A stretch of DNA of 17,950 nt from Prolixibacteraceae bacterium (GTDB lineage: Bacteria > Bacteroidota > Bacteroidia > Bacteroidales > Prolixibacteraceae), in NCBI GenBank assembly GCA_003516705.1, contig DPCJ01000189.1, positions 26,380 to 44,329 of the forward strand, given 5' to 3'. A program made the translations under genes and the position numbers. Position 1 is the stretch's first letter; each line of letters starts with the position of its first letter. Below are positions 1-6,807 of the stretch, in pieces. The notes under the pieces were generated by a model. It was given only the letters and a program-made list of their open reading frames with translations, was not told the origin of the DNA and made no database searches.

Positions 1-44
1 CCGCCAACCCAGCCCCCATCAACTGTTTCTCTATATCTAACTCA

Positions 45-85
45 TTGTTATTCTGAGCGAAATGAAATGAAGTGAAAGAATCTCA
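45..85. repeat. Degenerate dispersed intergenic repeat (REP-like)
   Basis: The stretch reads ATTCTGAGCGAAATGAAATG, then AAGTGAAAGAATCT. It resembles the short 'ATTCTGAGCGAAGCGAAGAATCT' type element recalled as being scattered between genes in many Bacteroidota genomes. Its ends form a 5-bp inverted repeat (ATTCT at 50-54, AGAAT at 77-81), and the centre is a GAAATGAA/GAAGTGAA tandem-like run. It lies beyond the 3' end of the cyclase gene, where such elements usually sit. The assignment rests on recalled resemblance only; a genome-wide copy count would decide it. Confidence 0.4.
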
Positions 86-126
86 ATACAAAAAATATTT
101 TTACCGGACAACAATGAAAAGAAATT

Positions 127-158
127 AAAGAGTCTGGTGTAACTCGGTCAGGCTCTTT
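127..158 (-). terminator. Candidate hairpin terminator of the cyclase gene
   Basis: Read on the minus strand, AAAGAGCCTG and CAGACTCTTT form a 10-position stem with one C/A mismatch around a 12-nt loop. It is followed by a T-rich tail (AATTTCTTTTC). The stop codon of the cyclase gene lies at the base of the loop, so the hairpin overlaps the end of the coding region. The mismatch and AT-rich stem make it a modest terminator. Confidence 0.4.
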
Positions 159-780
159 TACATTTTAATACCGCCCGTACCGGCGAACCATCCGCGTTTT
201 CGTAAGGAAGTGGAAAACAATTGAACTCTCCTGAGTTTTCAGCAAAACCATCAGGAAAAACAAGGTTTTCGATGATAATCATGTTTTTGCCAAGAATGGC
301 ATAATGATTCGGATAATCTTTTGAATCCATCGAATCGGCAGAAATATGATCGAACCCGATTCCCTTCAGATTAAACCGAAGCAGAAAATTCAAAGCTTCG
401 GGCATTAGCACCGGGAAATTTCCGAAGTAAGAAGGCGAACCCCAAAATTTGCTCCAACCGGTATTGAAAAGTACAAATTCACTTGTGGCAATTTTATCTT
501 CCAATCCGCTGAATACTTCAATATCGATGGGATTTCCGGTTTTTATGATAATGGTCTCCCCGCAGAAATGGGCAACCGGAAGCTGGTCGAGCGTTTTTCC
601 GTTTGCAATCATGTGTGCCGGAGCATCAATGTGTGTGCCCAAATGCGAGTGAAACCTGAAATGTGTTTCGCGGTAACCGTGTGTTTCAATCTGTGCTGCC
701 GGAATAAATTCAGGTGGTTGAATTCCGGGGTACACCGGCGAATGGTTATTTAATTGATGCGATAAATCGTAAATTTTCAT
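148..780 (-). CDS. Cyclase-family metal-dependent hydrolase (kynurenine-formamidase-like)
   Basis: The 210-residue product belongs to the cyclase / kynurenine formamidase superfamily, small metal-dependent enzymes that hydrolyse amide or lactam bonds. The signature HxGTHxDxPxH is complete at H46-L-G-T-H50-I-D52-A-P-A-H56, and these His/Asp residues are the expected metal ligands. The N-terminus (KIYDLSHQL, then HSPVYPG) is also typical, and the length is normal for the family. There is no signal peptide, so it should be cytosolic. The start at 780 was chosen because family homology begins there. The reading frame stays open to 861, but those extra 27 residues are hydrophobic, unlike the family, and would run through the candidate promoter at 798-805. 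The gene diverges from a PLP aminotransferase. True kynurenine formamidase activity is possible, but the superfamily has many other substrates. Confidence 0.9.
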   Translation of the reverse strand: MKIYDLSHQLNNHSPVYPGIQPPEFIPAAQIETHGYRETHFRFHSHLGTHIDAPAHMIANGKTLDQLPVAHFCGETIIIKTGNPIDIEVFSGLEDKIATSEFVLFNTGWSKFWGSPSYFGNFPVLMPEALNFLLRFNLKGIGFDHISADSMDSKDYPNHYAILGKNMIIIENLVFPDGFAENSGEFNCFPLPYENADGSPVRAVLKCKRA

Positions 781-797
781 CTCATTTGATTTTTTGA

Positions 798-825
798 CAA
801 AACTAAAAACTTTCAGGTCAACAAA
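798..825 (-). promoter_or_regulatory. Candidate promoter for the cyclase gene
   Basis: On the minus strand, TAGTTTTG (798-805) fits the Bacteroidota -7 consensus TAnnTTTG. TTTG at 822-825 sits 16 bp upstream as a possible -33 element, slightly close. Transcription would begin around 790, leaving a leader of about ten bases before the ATG at 780. This supports the shorter start of the cyclase. Confidence 0.4.
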
Positions 826-893
826 ATGACTGAAAACGAAAAGGAAATAGAACCAAATCAATTAAGGTCATTTAAACTTATTGCACGCAGTTA

Positions 894-924
894 TTTGTAA
901 ATGCCGGAATTACAGCTATTTTTA
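894..924 (+). promoter_or_regulatory. Candidate promoter for the aminotransferase gene
   Basis: TTTG at 894-897 is followed after 19 bp by TATTTTTA at 917-924. This matches the Bacteroidota -33/-7 arrangement with one mismatch in the -7 element (final A instead of G). The spacing is good and the start of transcription would fall about 20 bases before the ATG at 950. Confidence 0.33.
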
Positions 925-949
925 ACAACGGAAACCGGAAATTGCAACC

Positions 950-2095
950 ATGATTATTCAAAAAGCGCACGAAATAAAACCGTTTATTGTAATGGATGTA
1001 CTTGAAAAAGCTGCTGAAATGGAGCGAAAAGGCATCAACGTGATTCACCTTGAAGTGGGAGAACCCGATTTTGATTTGCCGGTTTGTGTCTCAGAAGCAG
1101 CTGTTGAAGCTTATCGTGAAGGCCGAACGCATTACACGCACAGTCTCGGCGACCCCGAATTGCGAAAAGCGATTTCAGTACGCTATAAAAAGGAATACAA
1201 TGTAGAAGTTTCGCCCGACCAGATTATTGTTACCTCGGGCAGTTCGCCGGCCATTTTGCTTACATTGGGTGTTTTGTGCGATGTGGGCGACGAAGTAATT
1301 ATTTCGGACCCCGGTTATGCCTGTTACCAGAATTTTATCCGGTTTTTAAATGCAGTACCGGTGAAAGTTCCGGTGTACGAGGAAGATGGTTTTCAATACC
1401 GACCGGCTGAAATTGCAAGGCGAATTACCCCGAAAACAAAGGCAATCATAATTAATAGTCCGATGAACCCAACCGGAAACCTGCTTTCGGGAGAAGTAAT
1501 GAAAGCTGTTGCTGCGTTCGGAATTCCAGTGATTTCGGATGAAATTTATCATGGGCTGGTTTATGAAGGTCGGGCGCATTCGATGCTTGAGTTTACAAAA
1601 AACACTTTTGTGCTGAATGGTTTTTCAAAGCTTTTTGCCATGACCGGATTGCGGCTGGGGTATGTAATTGCACCAGAGGAAGCTGTTCGCCCGATGCAGA
1701 AACTTCAGCAAAACCTGTTTATTTGTGCAGGTTCTACGGCACAGCGGGCGGGGATTGCAGCATTGAAAGCGGCTGCCGGCGATGTTGAACGAATGCGGAA
1801 AATTTATGATGAGCGGCGTTTGTACATGATTGATCGTTTCAAGCAAATGGGTTTTGATATCAAGGTTCCGCCAACCGGGGCATTTTATGTTTTTGTAAAT
1901 ACGAAACACATTTCGAATGATAGTTATTCGCTTGCATTTGATATTCTTGAAAAAGCGCGTGTTGGTGTTACCCCGGGCATCGATTTTGGGGAGAATGGGG
2001 AAGGTTTTCTCCGATTATCGTATGCCAATTCAATCAAAAACATTGAAGAAGGAATGAACCGGTTACAAAATTATCTTTCGGCGTCCCGTAAATAG
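950..2095 (+). CDS. PLP-dependent aminotransferase, class I/II
   Basis: This 381-residue protein is a fold-type I aminotransferase of the aspartate/aromatic aminotransferase-like group, transferring an amino group between an amino acid and a 2-oxo acid. Visible landmarks are the GEPDF substrate-side motif (38-42), the SGSSP phosphate-contact region (96-100), NPTG (173-176), SDEIY with the cofactor-ring Asp197 and Tyr200, the Schiff-base Lys227 in GFSKLFAMTGLRLGY, and the carboxylate-binding Arg355 in FLRLSYA. All key residues are present and the length is normal. It has no signal peptide and should be cytosolic. It is divergent from the cyclase-family hydrolase; if the two are linked, a role in tryptophan/kynurenine or related amino acid turnover is conceivable, but the substrate cannot be read from the sequence. 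It converges with a small minus-strand gene only 15 bp away. Confidence 0.93.
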   Translation: MIIQKAHEIKPFIVMDVLEKAAEMERKGINVIHLEVGEPDFDLPVCVSEAAVEAYREGRTHYTHSLGDPELRKAISVRYKKEYNVEVSPDQIIVTSGSSPAILLTLGVLCDVGDEVIISDPGYACYQNFIRFLNAVPVKVPVYEEDGFQYRPAEIARRITPKTKAIIINSPMNPTGNLLSGEVMKAVAAFGIPVISDEIYHGLVYEGRAHSMLEFTKNTFVLNGFSKLFAMTGLRLGYVIAPEEAVRPMQKLQQNLFICAGSTAQRAGIAALKAAAGDVERMRKIYDERRLYMIDRFKQMGFDIKVPPTGAFYVFVNTKHISNDSYSLAFDILEKARVGVTPGIDFGENGEGFLRLSYANSIKNIEEGMNRLQNYLSASRK

Positions 2096-2110
2096 TTCAT
2101 AAATTTCAGC

Positions 2111-2293
2111 TTAAATACAACCGCAAACAAGACCGTCGGCAAGGCTGTCGAGCAATTCAGCTTCTTTAAGCTTTTCGTTTTGTGAGTTTTTACATTCATT
2201 ACAAACCGGCATATTTACCACAAGGTTAAACGATGAGTTTTCGCTTTTTACCGGTTTTTCGCAAACAAAACATTTTTTGTCAAGGTTCTCCAT
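2111..2293 (-). CDS. Small cysteine-pair (zinc-ribbon-like) protein
   Basis: This 60-residue protein of unknown function has two CxxC pairs, C8-x-x-C11 and C31-x-x-C34, separated by 19 residues. That spacing fits a small treble-clef or zinc-ribbon metal site. A Lys/Glu-rich helix (about 36-51) follows, and the protein ends in a third cysteine pair, C57-G-C59-I. It has no signal peptide or membrane segment. A good TAnnTTTG element lies just upstream, so the gene is likely real despite its size. It is the only gene on its strand between the convergent aminotransferase and the divergent HTCS. It could be a small metal-binding or nucleic-acid-binding protein; no partner is evident. A family-level name is not justified. 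Confidence 0.65.
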   Translation of the reverse strand: MENLDKKCFVCEKPVKSENSSFNLVVNMPVCNECKNSQNEKLKEAELLDSLADGLVCGCI

Positions 2294-2309
2294 TCAATTT
2301 ATTTTTTTG

Positions 2310-2317
2310 CAAAAATA
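2310..2317 (-). promoter_or_regulatory. Candidate -7 element for the small cysteine-pair gene
   Basis: On the minus strand this reads TATTTTTG, a full match to TAnnTTTG, with the ATG at 2293 about 16 bases downstream. No convincing -33 element was found at the usual distance. Confidence 0.3.
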
Positions 2318-2387
2318 CCGAATCTATCCGGAAATTTATGTTAGCGTGTAACAGATATCTTGCAATGATAATTTTACTGTCAGATGG

Positions 2388-2395
2388 TAAATTTG
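2388..2395 (+). promoter_or_regulatory. Candidate -7 element for the HTCS gene
   Basis: TAAATTTG is a full match to the Bacteroidota -7 consensus TAnnTTTG and lies in the 210-bp region between the divergent small gene and the HTCS. The nearest upstream TTG (2360-2362) is 25 bp away, too far for a normal -33 element. The implied leader to the ATG at 2504 is about 100 nt. Confidence 0.3.
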
Positions 2396-2503
2396 TTTAA
2401 ATTGATTGTGGCTTTTTGTTGATTTACTGATTTTTACAAATAGGATGGTTAATTGTTGATATTTGGAATACGATTTTAAACGAATGATTTTTTATATTCG
2501 GGC

Positions 2504-5500
2504 ATGAAAACTCTTATAGTTACAGTTGTTTTTGTAGTATTATCGCTCGTAAGTTTATGTGACGATTTTACATATTTAAGATCGTGGGAAGGGTTACCTG
2601 ATGGTGAAATCAATGCAATTGCACAGGACAGTTCAGGAAATATGTGGCTGGCTACCTGGTCGGGGCTGATAAAATACGATGGACAGCAGTTTGTTGTTTA
2701 TCGTCCGGAACTTGGCAGGAAACAAAGCTTACCCGATAAAAAAATTAAGAGCCTTATTGTCGATTCTGAAAATCAATTATGGATAACAACCTCCCGTTAT
2801 CTTTGTCTTTATAATGCCGAAAAAAATACATTTCAACAGATGGAGTTTGAGCATCAGACCCCTGGAATTATGAATATATTGCAGGTTGTTGAGGTTAATA
2901 AAATGTTGGTGATAAACACAACAAACGGACTTTTTACATTGCCCGTTGATCAGAAAGAGAATAAGGATTATTTATGTAAAAAGCCTGTTGTGCTTCAAAA
3001 TGGTACACCGCTGAATGATTACTATTATAAAATCAGTTTTTTTAACGAAACACTTTTGCTGTGTAAACAATACTCAGGCGATCCAATGCGTCTGAGTTAT
3101 TCAAAACTTTCAAAACAAAACGGAGCAGTAGAAATACATGTGGAGAAAGATTTATTTTTTCCACACAGGATTCAGAACATTTCTTATGTACCAGCTGACG
3201 ACCGTTTGTTTTTAGGCACTTCATCAGGTTTAATTTCATTTCAGGCATCGAATCCTGAAACAGGTCAGGAGATACATTTTGAAAAAGACAATATCACCCA
3301 GGTTTATTACGCGAGTAATCATACACTTTATATTACACTTTCACTGCCTGAAATAAAATATATCGATTTACATACCGGTCTGACCGGAAGTTATAAACCA
3401 AATCCTAATCAGACGGGAAGTTTGCTGAATAACAATGTAATAACAGTTTTTGAAGATTTTTCAGGAAATTTATGGTTTGGACATCAGGGGCAGGGAATCA
3501 GTATTCTTAAATTAAAAAGAAAGGAGTTTAAAACTTTCAGGAAAGATATCAATAGTAGTAAATCGCTGAGTTCGAATACTGTAATGTGTTTTGAACAGTC
3601 GGGTGATGAATTTTTTATTGGTTGCAGAACAGGTGGTTTGAATGTTATAAAAAAGAGTGAATTAGAAGCTGCTTCTCCAAAATTTGAATTGATAAAGTGG
3701 CCGGTAAATACATATCAGTTTGAATGGACTGAACAAATTTGGGACATCGAAAAACAATCTGATTCAATATTCTGGGTTGGCACAAACCTTGGTTTATTTA
3801 AACTTGAAAAAAAGTCGGGGAGTTGGAGGGTTGAACCATTTAGAGGTAGTCCTGCGATTGATTATAATATCAGAAAAATATATATCGATAAAAACGGAAA
3901 TATTTGGTGCGGTACTTTTTCATACGGTTTATTATTTATTCCTGATCCTCGTCAGAATAAAAGCGGGAAAAACTTTCAATTTACATCAAATCCAGATGAT
4001 CAGACTTCTCTTACCGATAATACGATAATTTCAATTTTTACTGATAGTAAAAACAGATTTTGGGTGGGCACTGAAAATGGATTAAATCAGCTTGAAAAGA
4101 ATTACGATAACCTCAATTTGTCGGGAAATGAAGCTCCACGACTGGCCTTTAAACGTTACGTGGCTCAAAATTCAAATTGCTCTTATTTGAATAACAACGA
4201 AATAAATGATATTACCGAGAATTATGATGGCAAAATATGGATTTCCACTCAAGGTGGTGGTATAAATATTTTTGATGTTGAAAATAACCAATGGAGCCAT
4301 TTCACAACTAAAAACGGGTTGCCGGTTAACGATATTCAGGGATGCTTGCCCGATGAAGATGGTAATTATTGGATAAGTACAACCAATGGATTAGTAAAAT
4401 TAAGCCGGTTTGGAGAAAAACCTGAAATCACGCTATTCGATATAAAAGACGGAATCCAGGGGGATATTTTTATGGTCAATTCGTTTTTTAAAGCTACCGA
4501 TGGACAAATGTTTTTTGGAGGCGATTATGGATTTACCTGTTTTTATCCTGAAAATATAAAATCGAATTCAAATGCGCCAAAGGTTTCCTTCACCAACCTT
4601 GTAATAGGAGACCATGTATTTGAAGTTGGTGATACAATTAATAAAGGATTTGTTCTTGAAAAAGTACTTGACAGTACAACTGAAATAAGATTACCTTTTA
4701 AAGACAACACATTCAAAATAGGCGTTTCTTCTGTTCATTTTCAGGATCCCACAAAAAACCAAATCAGCTATTACCTTGAAGGGTACAACCAGAACTGGCA
4801 AACAATACCCGCAAGCAATCAGTTTATTGAGTTTGTTAATCTGCCATTTGGCGATTATGTATTACATGTTAAAGCAATTAGTGCTGATAATTTGTTGTCG
4901 GCAACAAAAAAACTACAAATAGAAATAGAGCCTCCCTGGTACCTGGCGTGGTATTCAGTACTGGTTTTTGTATTGTTAAGCATGGTCATGGTTACAGGAT
5001 TTATTTTTCTGCTGGTACATCGGCAAAAACTTATTTATCAGCGAAAGCTGGCTGATCTCGCGGCACGTAACAACGAAAACAAAATGCAGTTTTTAACTAA
5101 TATTGCCCACGACCTTCGAACCCCACTTAGTTTGATTATTGCGCCTATTGAAGATTTGAAGAGAAATTTTACCGGAAATAATCCGATTTTAGATTCGCAT
5201 TTAAATATTATATCGAGAAACTCCAACTATCTGCTCCGATTGATTAACCAGATAATTGATTTTCAGAAATCAAATACCGGAAAACTTACTCTTGTCCCTG
5301 AACGTACCGATTTCAACGGTTTAATCAGAGATATTGTAATGAATTTTCACGGTCTTGAATCGAAAAGCGATGTACATATAGAGGTAAAAACACCCGATGA
5401 ACCTGTTTTTGCAGTCACTGATATTCAGAAAGTGGAAGAAATATTATATAATTTGCTTTCGAATGCATTTAAACATACTCCTGCCGGAGAATCAATCGAA

Positions 5501-6640
5501 ATATCACTTGAACGTGTTGCTGTAAACAACCGGATTGACGAAAATGCCAAAATCGTTTTGTCTGTTTTTAATCATGGCCCTGAAATAGCTACGGAACATT
5601 TGCCCTTGATATTCGAAAGATTCTTCAAAATTAATGAACAGGCAGAAGGATCCGGAATTGGATTATCGTACACTAAATCACTGGTAGAATTGCTGAGAGG
5701 AAAAATCAGGGCTGAATCAGTTCAGGGGAAAGGTGTAATATTTACTGTGGAATTACCCGTTGATTATAAGGATGTTGAAATATTACAGCCTGTATTTGAA
5801 GAAAGTACGATTGAAAGAGAAAAGCTCGAATCGTTCGAAAGACCGGAGGAATTGACACAGCGGGAAAAACGAAAAGTGGTGATTGTTGAAGATAATCAGG
5901 AGCTTCTTGATTTTCTGAATAATTTATTTTCAAGAAAGTACGAATGTTATACTGCTGCAAACGGAGCTGAAGGGCTTGAAATTATAAACAGGGAAAAGCC
6001 GGCGATTATTGTTACCGATGTTGTAATGCCGGTGATGGATGGGTTGGAACTTATTAGAGAAGTAAAAGGAAATCTTGAAACATGTCATATTCCGGTAATT
6101 CTGCTCACTGCAAATAACTCTGACGATGCACGAAAATCAGGATATGATATTGGAGCTGATGCATACATTTCGAAACCATTCGATATTGAGTTGTTACTAA
6201 CACAATCTGAACGGCTGATTAAAAACAGGGAATTGATCAGAGATAAGTACAAAGCACAGAATTTCATGGTTGAAGTTGATGCACATACTTCAAAAGATAC
6301 CGATTTTGTTCAAAATGTTAAAACCCTGCTCGAAGAACATATTTCTAATCCTGAATTTAATGTGAATCAACTGTCGCAACAACTAAATATAAGTACTACT
6401 CAGCTTTACCGACGACTAAAACAGCTTACCGGATATACACCTGTGGAGTTTATACGATTGATGAGGTTGCAAAAAGCACACGGATTGTTGGTTAACGGGA
6501 AAAACACAGTGAAGGAAGTTTGCTACCTGACCGGGTTTAATAATCTCTCTTATTTCATCAAATGTTTTAAAGAGCAATTTAACATTACTCCTGCAAGCTT
6601 TCGTGATCATGGAACGCTTAATGAGTCTGATAAACAATAA
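2504..6640 (+). CDS. Hybrid two-component system (HTCS) sensor/regulator
   Basis: This 1378-residue protein combines sensor kinase and response regulator in one chain, the usual local regulator of Bacteroidota PULs. An N-terminal signal sequence (about 1-19) is followed by about 700 residues of two-component propeller repeats. At least 13 blade motifs of the form [LIF]W[IV]GT.xGL.x[LIF] can be counted, consistent with two seven-bladed propellers. A Y_Y_Y domain (about 720-810) and one membrane span (about 817-838) come next. On the cytoplasmic side lie HisKA with phospho-acceptor His869 (AHDLRTP), HATPase with the N-box Asn987 and G-box GIG at 1051-1053, a receiver with Glu1129/Asp1130, phospho-acceptor Asp1172 and Lys1224, and a C-terminal AraC-type double helix-turn-helix (about 1267-1370). 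The G1-box Asp is Asn1023 (NHGP). The gene lies 167 bp upstream of the FAS1/SusCD operon in the same direction, so it most likely activates that operon on binding a periplasmic ligand. Confidence 0.96.
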   Translation: MKTLIVTVVFVVLSLVSLCDDFTYLRSWEGLPDGEINAIAQDSSGNMWLATWSGLIKYDGQQFVVYRPELGRKQSLPDKKIKSLIVDSENQLWITTSRYLCLYNAEKNTFQQMEFEHQTPGIMNILQVVEVNKMLVINTTNGLFTLPVDQKENKDYLCKKPVVLQNGTPLNDYYYKISFFNETLLLCKQYSGDPMRLSYSKLSKQNGAVEIHVEKDLFFPHRIQNISYVPADDRLFLGTSSGLISFQASNPETGQEIHFEKDNITQVYYASNHTLYITLSLPEIKYIDLHTGLTGSYKPNPNQTGSLLNNNVITVFEDFSGNLWFGHQGQGISILKLKRKEFKTFRKDINSSKSLSSNTVMCFEQSGDEFFIGCRTGGLNVIKKSELEAASPKFELIKWPVNTYQFEWTEQIWDIEKQSDSIFWVGTNLGLFKLEKKSGSWRVEPFRGSPAIDYNIRKIYIDKNGNIWCGTFSYGLLFIPDPRQNKSGKNFQFTSNPDDQTSLTDNTIISIFTDSKNRFWVGTENGLNQLEKNYDNLNLSGNEAPRLAFKRYVAQNSNCSYLNNNEINDITENYDGKIWISTQGGGINIFDVENNQWSHFTTKNGLPVNDIQGCLPDEDGNYWISTTNGLVKLSRFGEKPEITLFDIKDGIQGDIFMVNSFFKATDGQMFFGGDYGFTCFYPENIKSNSNAPKVSFTNLVIGDHVFEVGDTINKGFVLEKVLDSTTEIRLPFKDNTFKIGVSSVHFQDPTKNQISYYLEGYNQNWQTIPASNQFIEFVNLPFGDYVLHVKAISADNLLSATKKLQIEIEPPWYLAWYSVLVFVLLSMVMVTGFIFLLVHRQKLIYQRKLADLAARNNENKMQFLTNIAHDLRTPLSLIIAPIEDLKRNFTGNNPILDSHLNIISRNSNYLLRLINQIIDFQKSNTGKLTLVPERTDFNGLIRDIVMNFHGLESKSDVHIEVKTPDEPVFAVTDIQKVEEILYNLLSNAFKHTPAGESIEISLERVAVNNRIDENAKIVLSVFNHGPEIATEHLPLIFERFFKINEQAEGSGIGLSYTKSLVELLRGKIRAESVQGKGVIFTVELPVDYKDVEILQPVFEESTIEREKLESFERPEELTQREKRKVVIVEDNQELLDFLNNLFSRKYECYTAANGAEGLEIINREKPAIIVTDVVMPVMDGLELIREVKGNLETCHIPVILLTANNSDDARKSGYDIGADAYISKPFDIELLLTQSERLIKNRELIRDKYKAQNFMVEVDAHTSKDTDFVQNVKTLLEEHISNPEFNVNQLSQQLNISTTQLYRRLKQLTGYTPVEFIRLMRLQKAHGLLVNGKNTVKEVCYLTGFNNLSYFIKCFKEQFNITPASFRDHGTLNESDKQ

Positions 6641-6689
6641 AATTCGAAAAAAAGTACCAATGTATTCTGTTCTGTTTTTTTTAGCCTCA

Positions 6690-6731
6690 TTTGTATGATA
6701 TATCGTAGTTAAGGACAGATTTGTGGTATAT
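6690..6731 (+). promoter_or_regulatory. Candidate HTCS operator: imperfect direct repeat
   Basis: Two similar half-sites, TTTGTATGATATAT (6690-6703) and TTTGTGGTATAT (6720-6731), start 30 bp apart, close to three helical turns. They lie just upstream of the candidate -7 element at 6750-6757, where an AraC-type activator would be expected to bind. The assignment to the adjacent HTCS is inferred from position. The region is AT-rich, so chance similarity is possible. Confidence 0.33.
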
Positions 6732-6757
6732 TGTATTTTCCATTTTTTGTATGTTTG
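6731..6757 (+). promoter_or_regulatory. Candidate promoter of the FAS1/SusCD operon
   Basis: TATGTTTG at 6750-6757 is a full match to TAnnTTTG. TTG at 6731-6733 is 16 bp upstream and is a weak -33 candidate; TTTG at 6720-6723 is 26 bp upstream. A poor -33 element fits a promoter that depends on an activator such as the HTCS. Transcription would start near 6763, about 45 bases before the ATG at 6808. Confidence 0.4.
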
Positions 6758-6807
6758 GCCTCTGAATTTTTACCTATTTTAATACAGTTTAAAATAATTT
6801 AACTGAT

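Noticed and set aside
2504..2570. HTCS as a lipoprotein (Cys19 after LVSL)
   Set aside because: The residue before the Cys is Leu, not Gly/Ala/Ser, so it is not a proper lipobox; an HTCS is anchored by its internal membrane span.
3720..4028. Overlapping 102-residue frame inside the HTCS gene
   Set aside because: It lies wholly within the propeller coding region in another frame and has no recognisable domain; likewise other overlapping short frames inside the large genes look like shadows.
6647..6682. A7 run followed by T8 run after the HTCS gene, as a terminator
   Set aside because: Only A-T pairing is possible, with no GC-containing stem, so it does not qualify as an intrinsic terminator.
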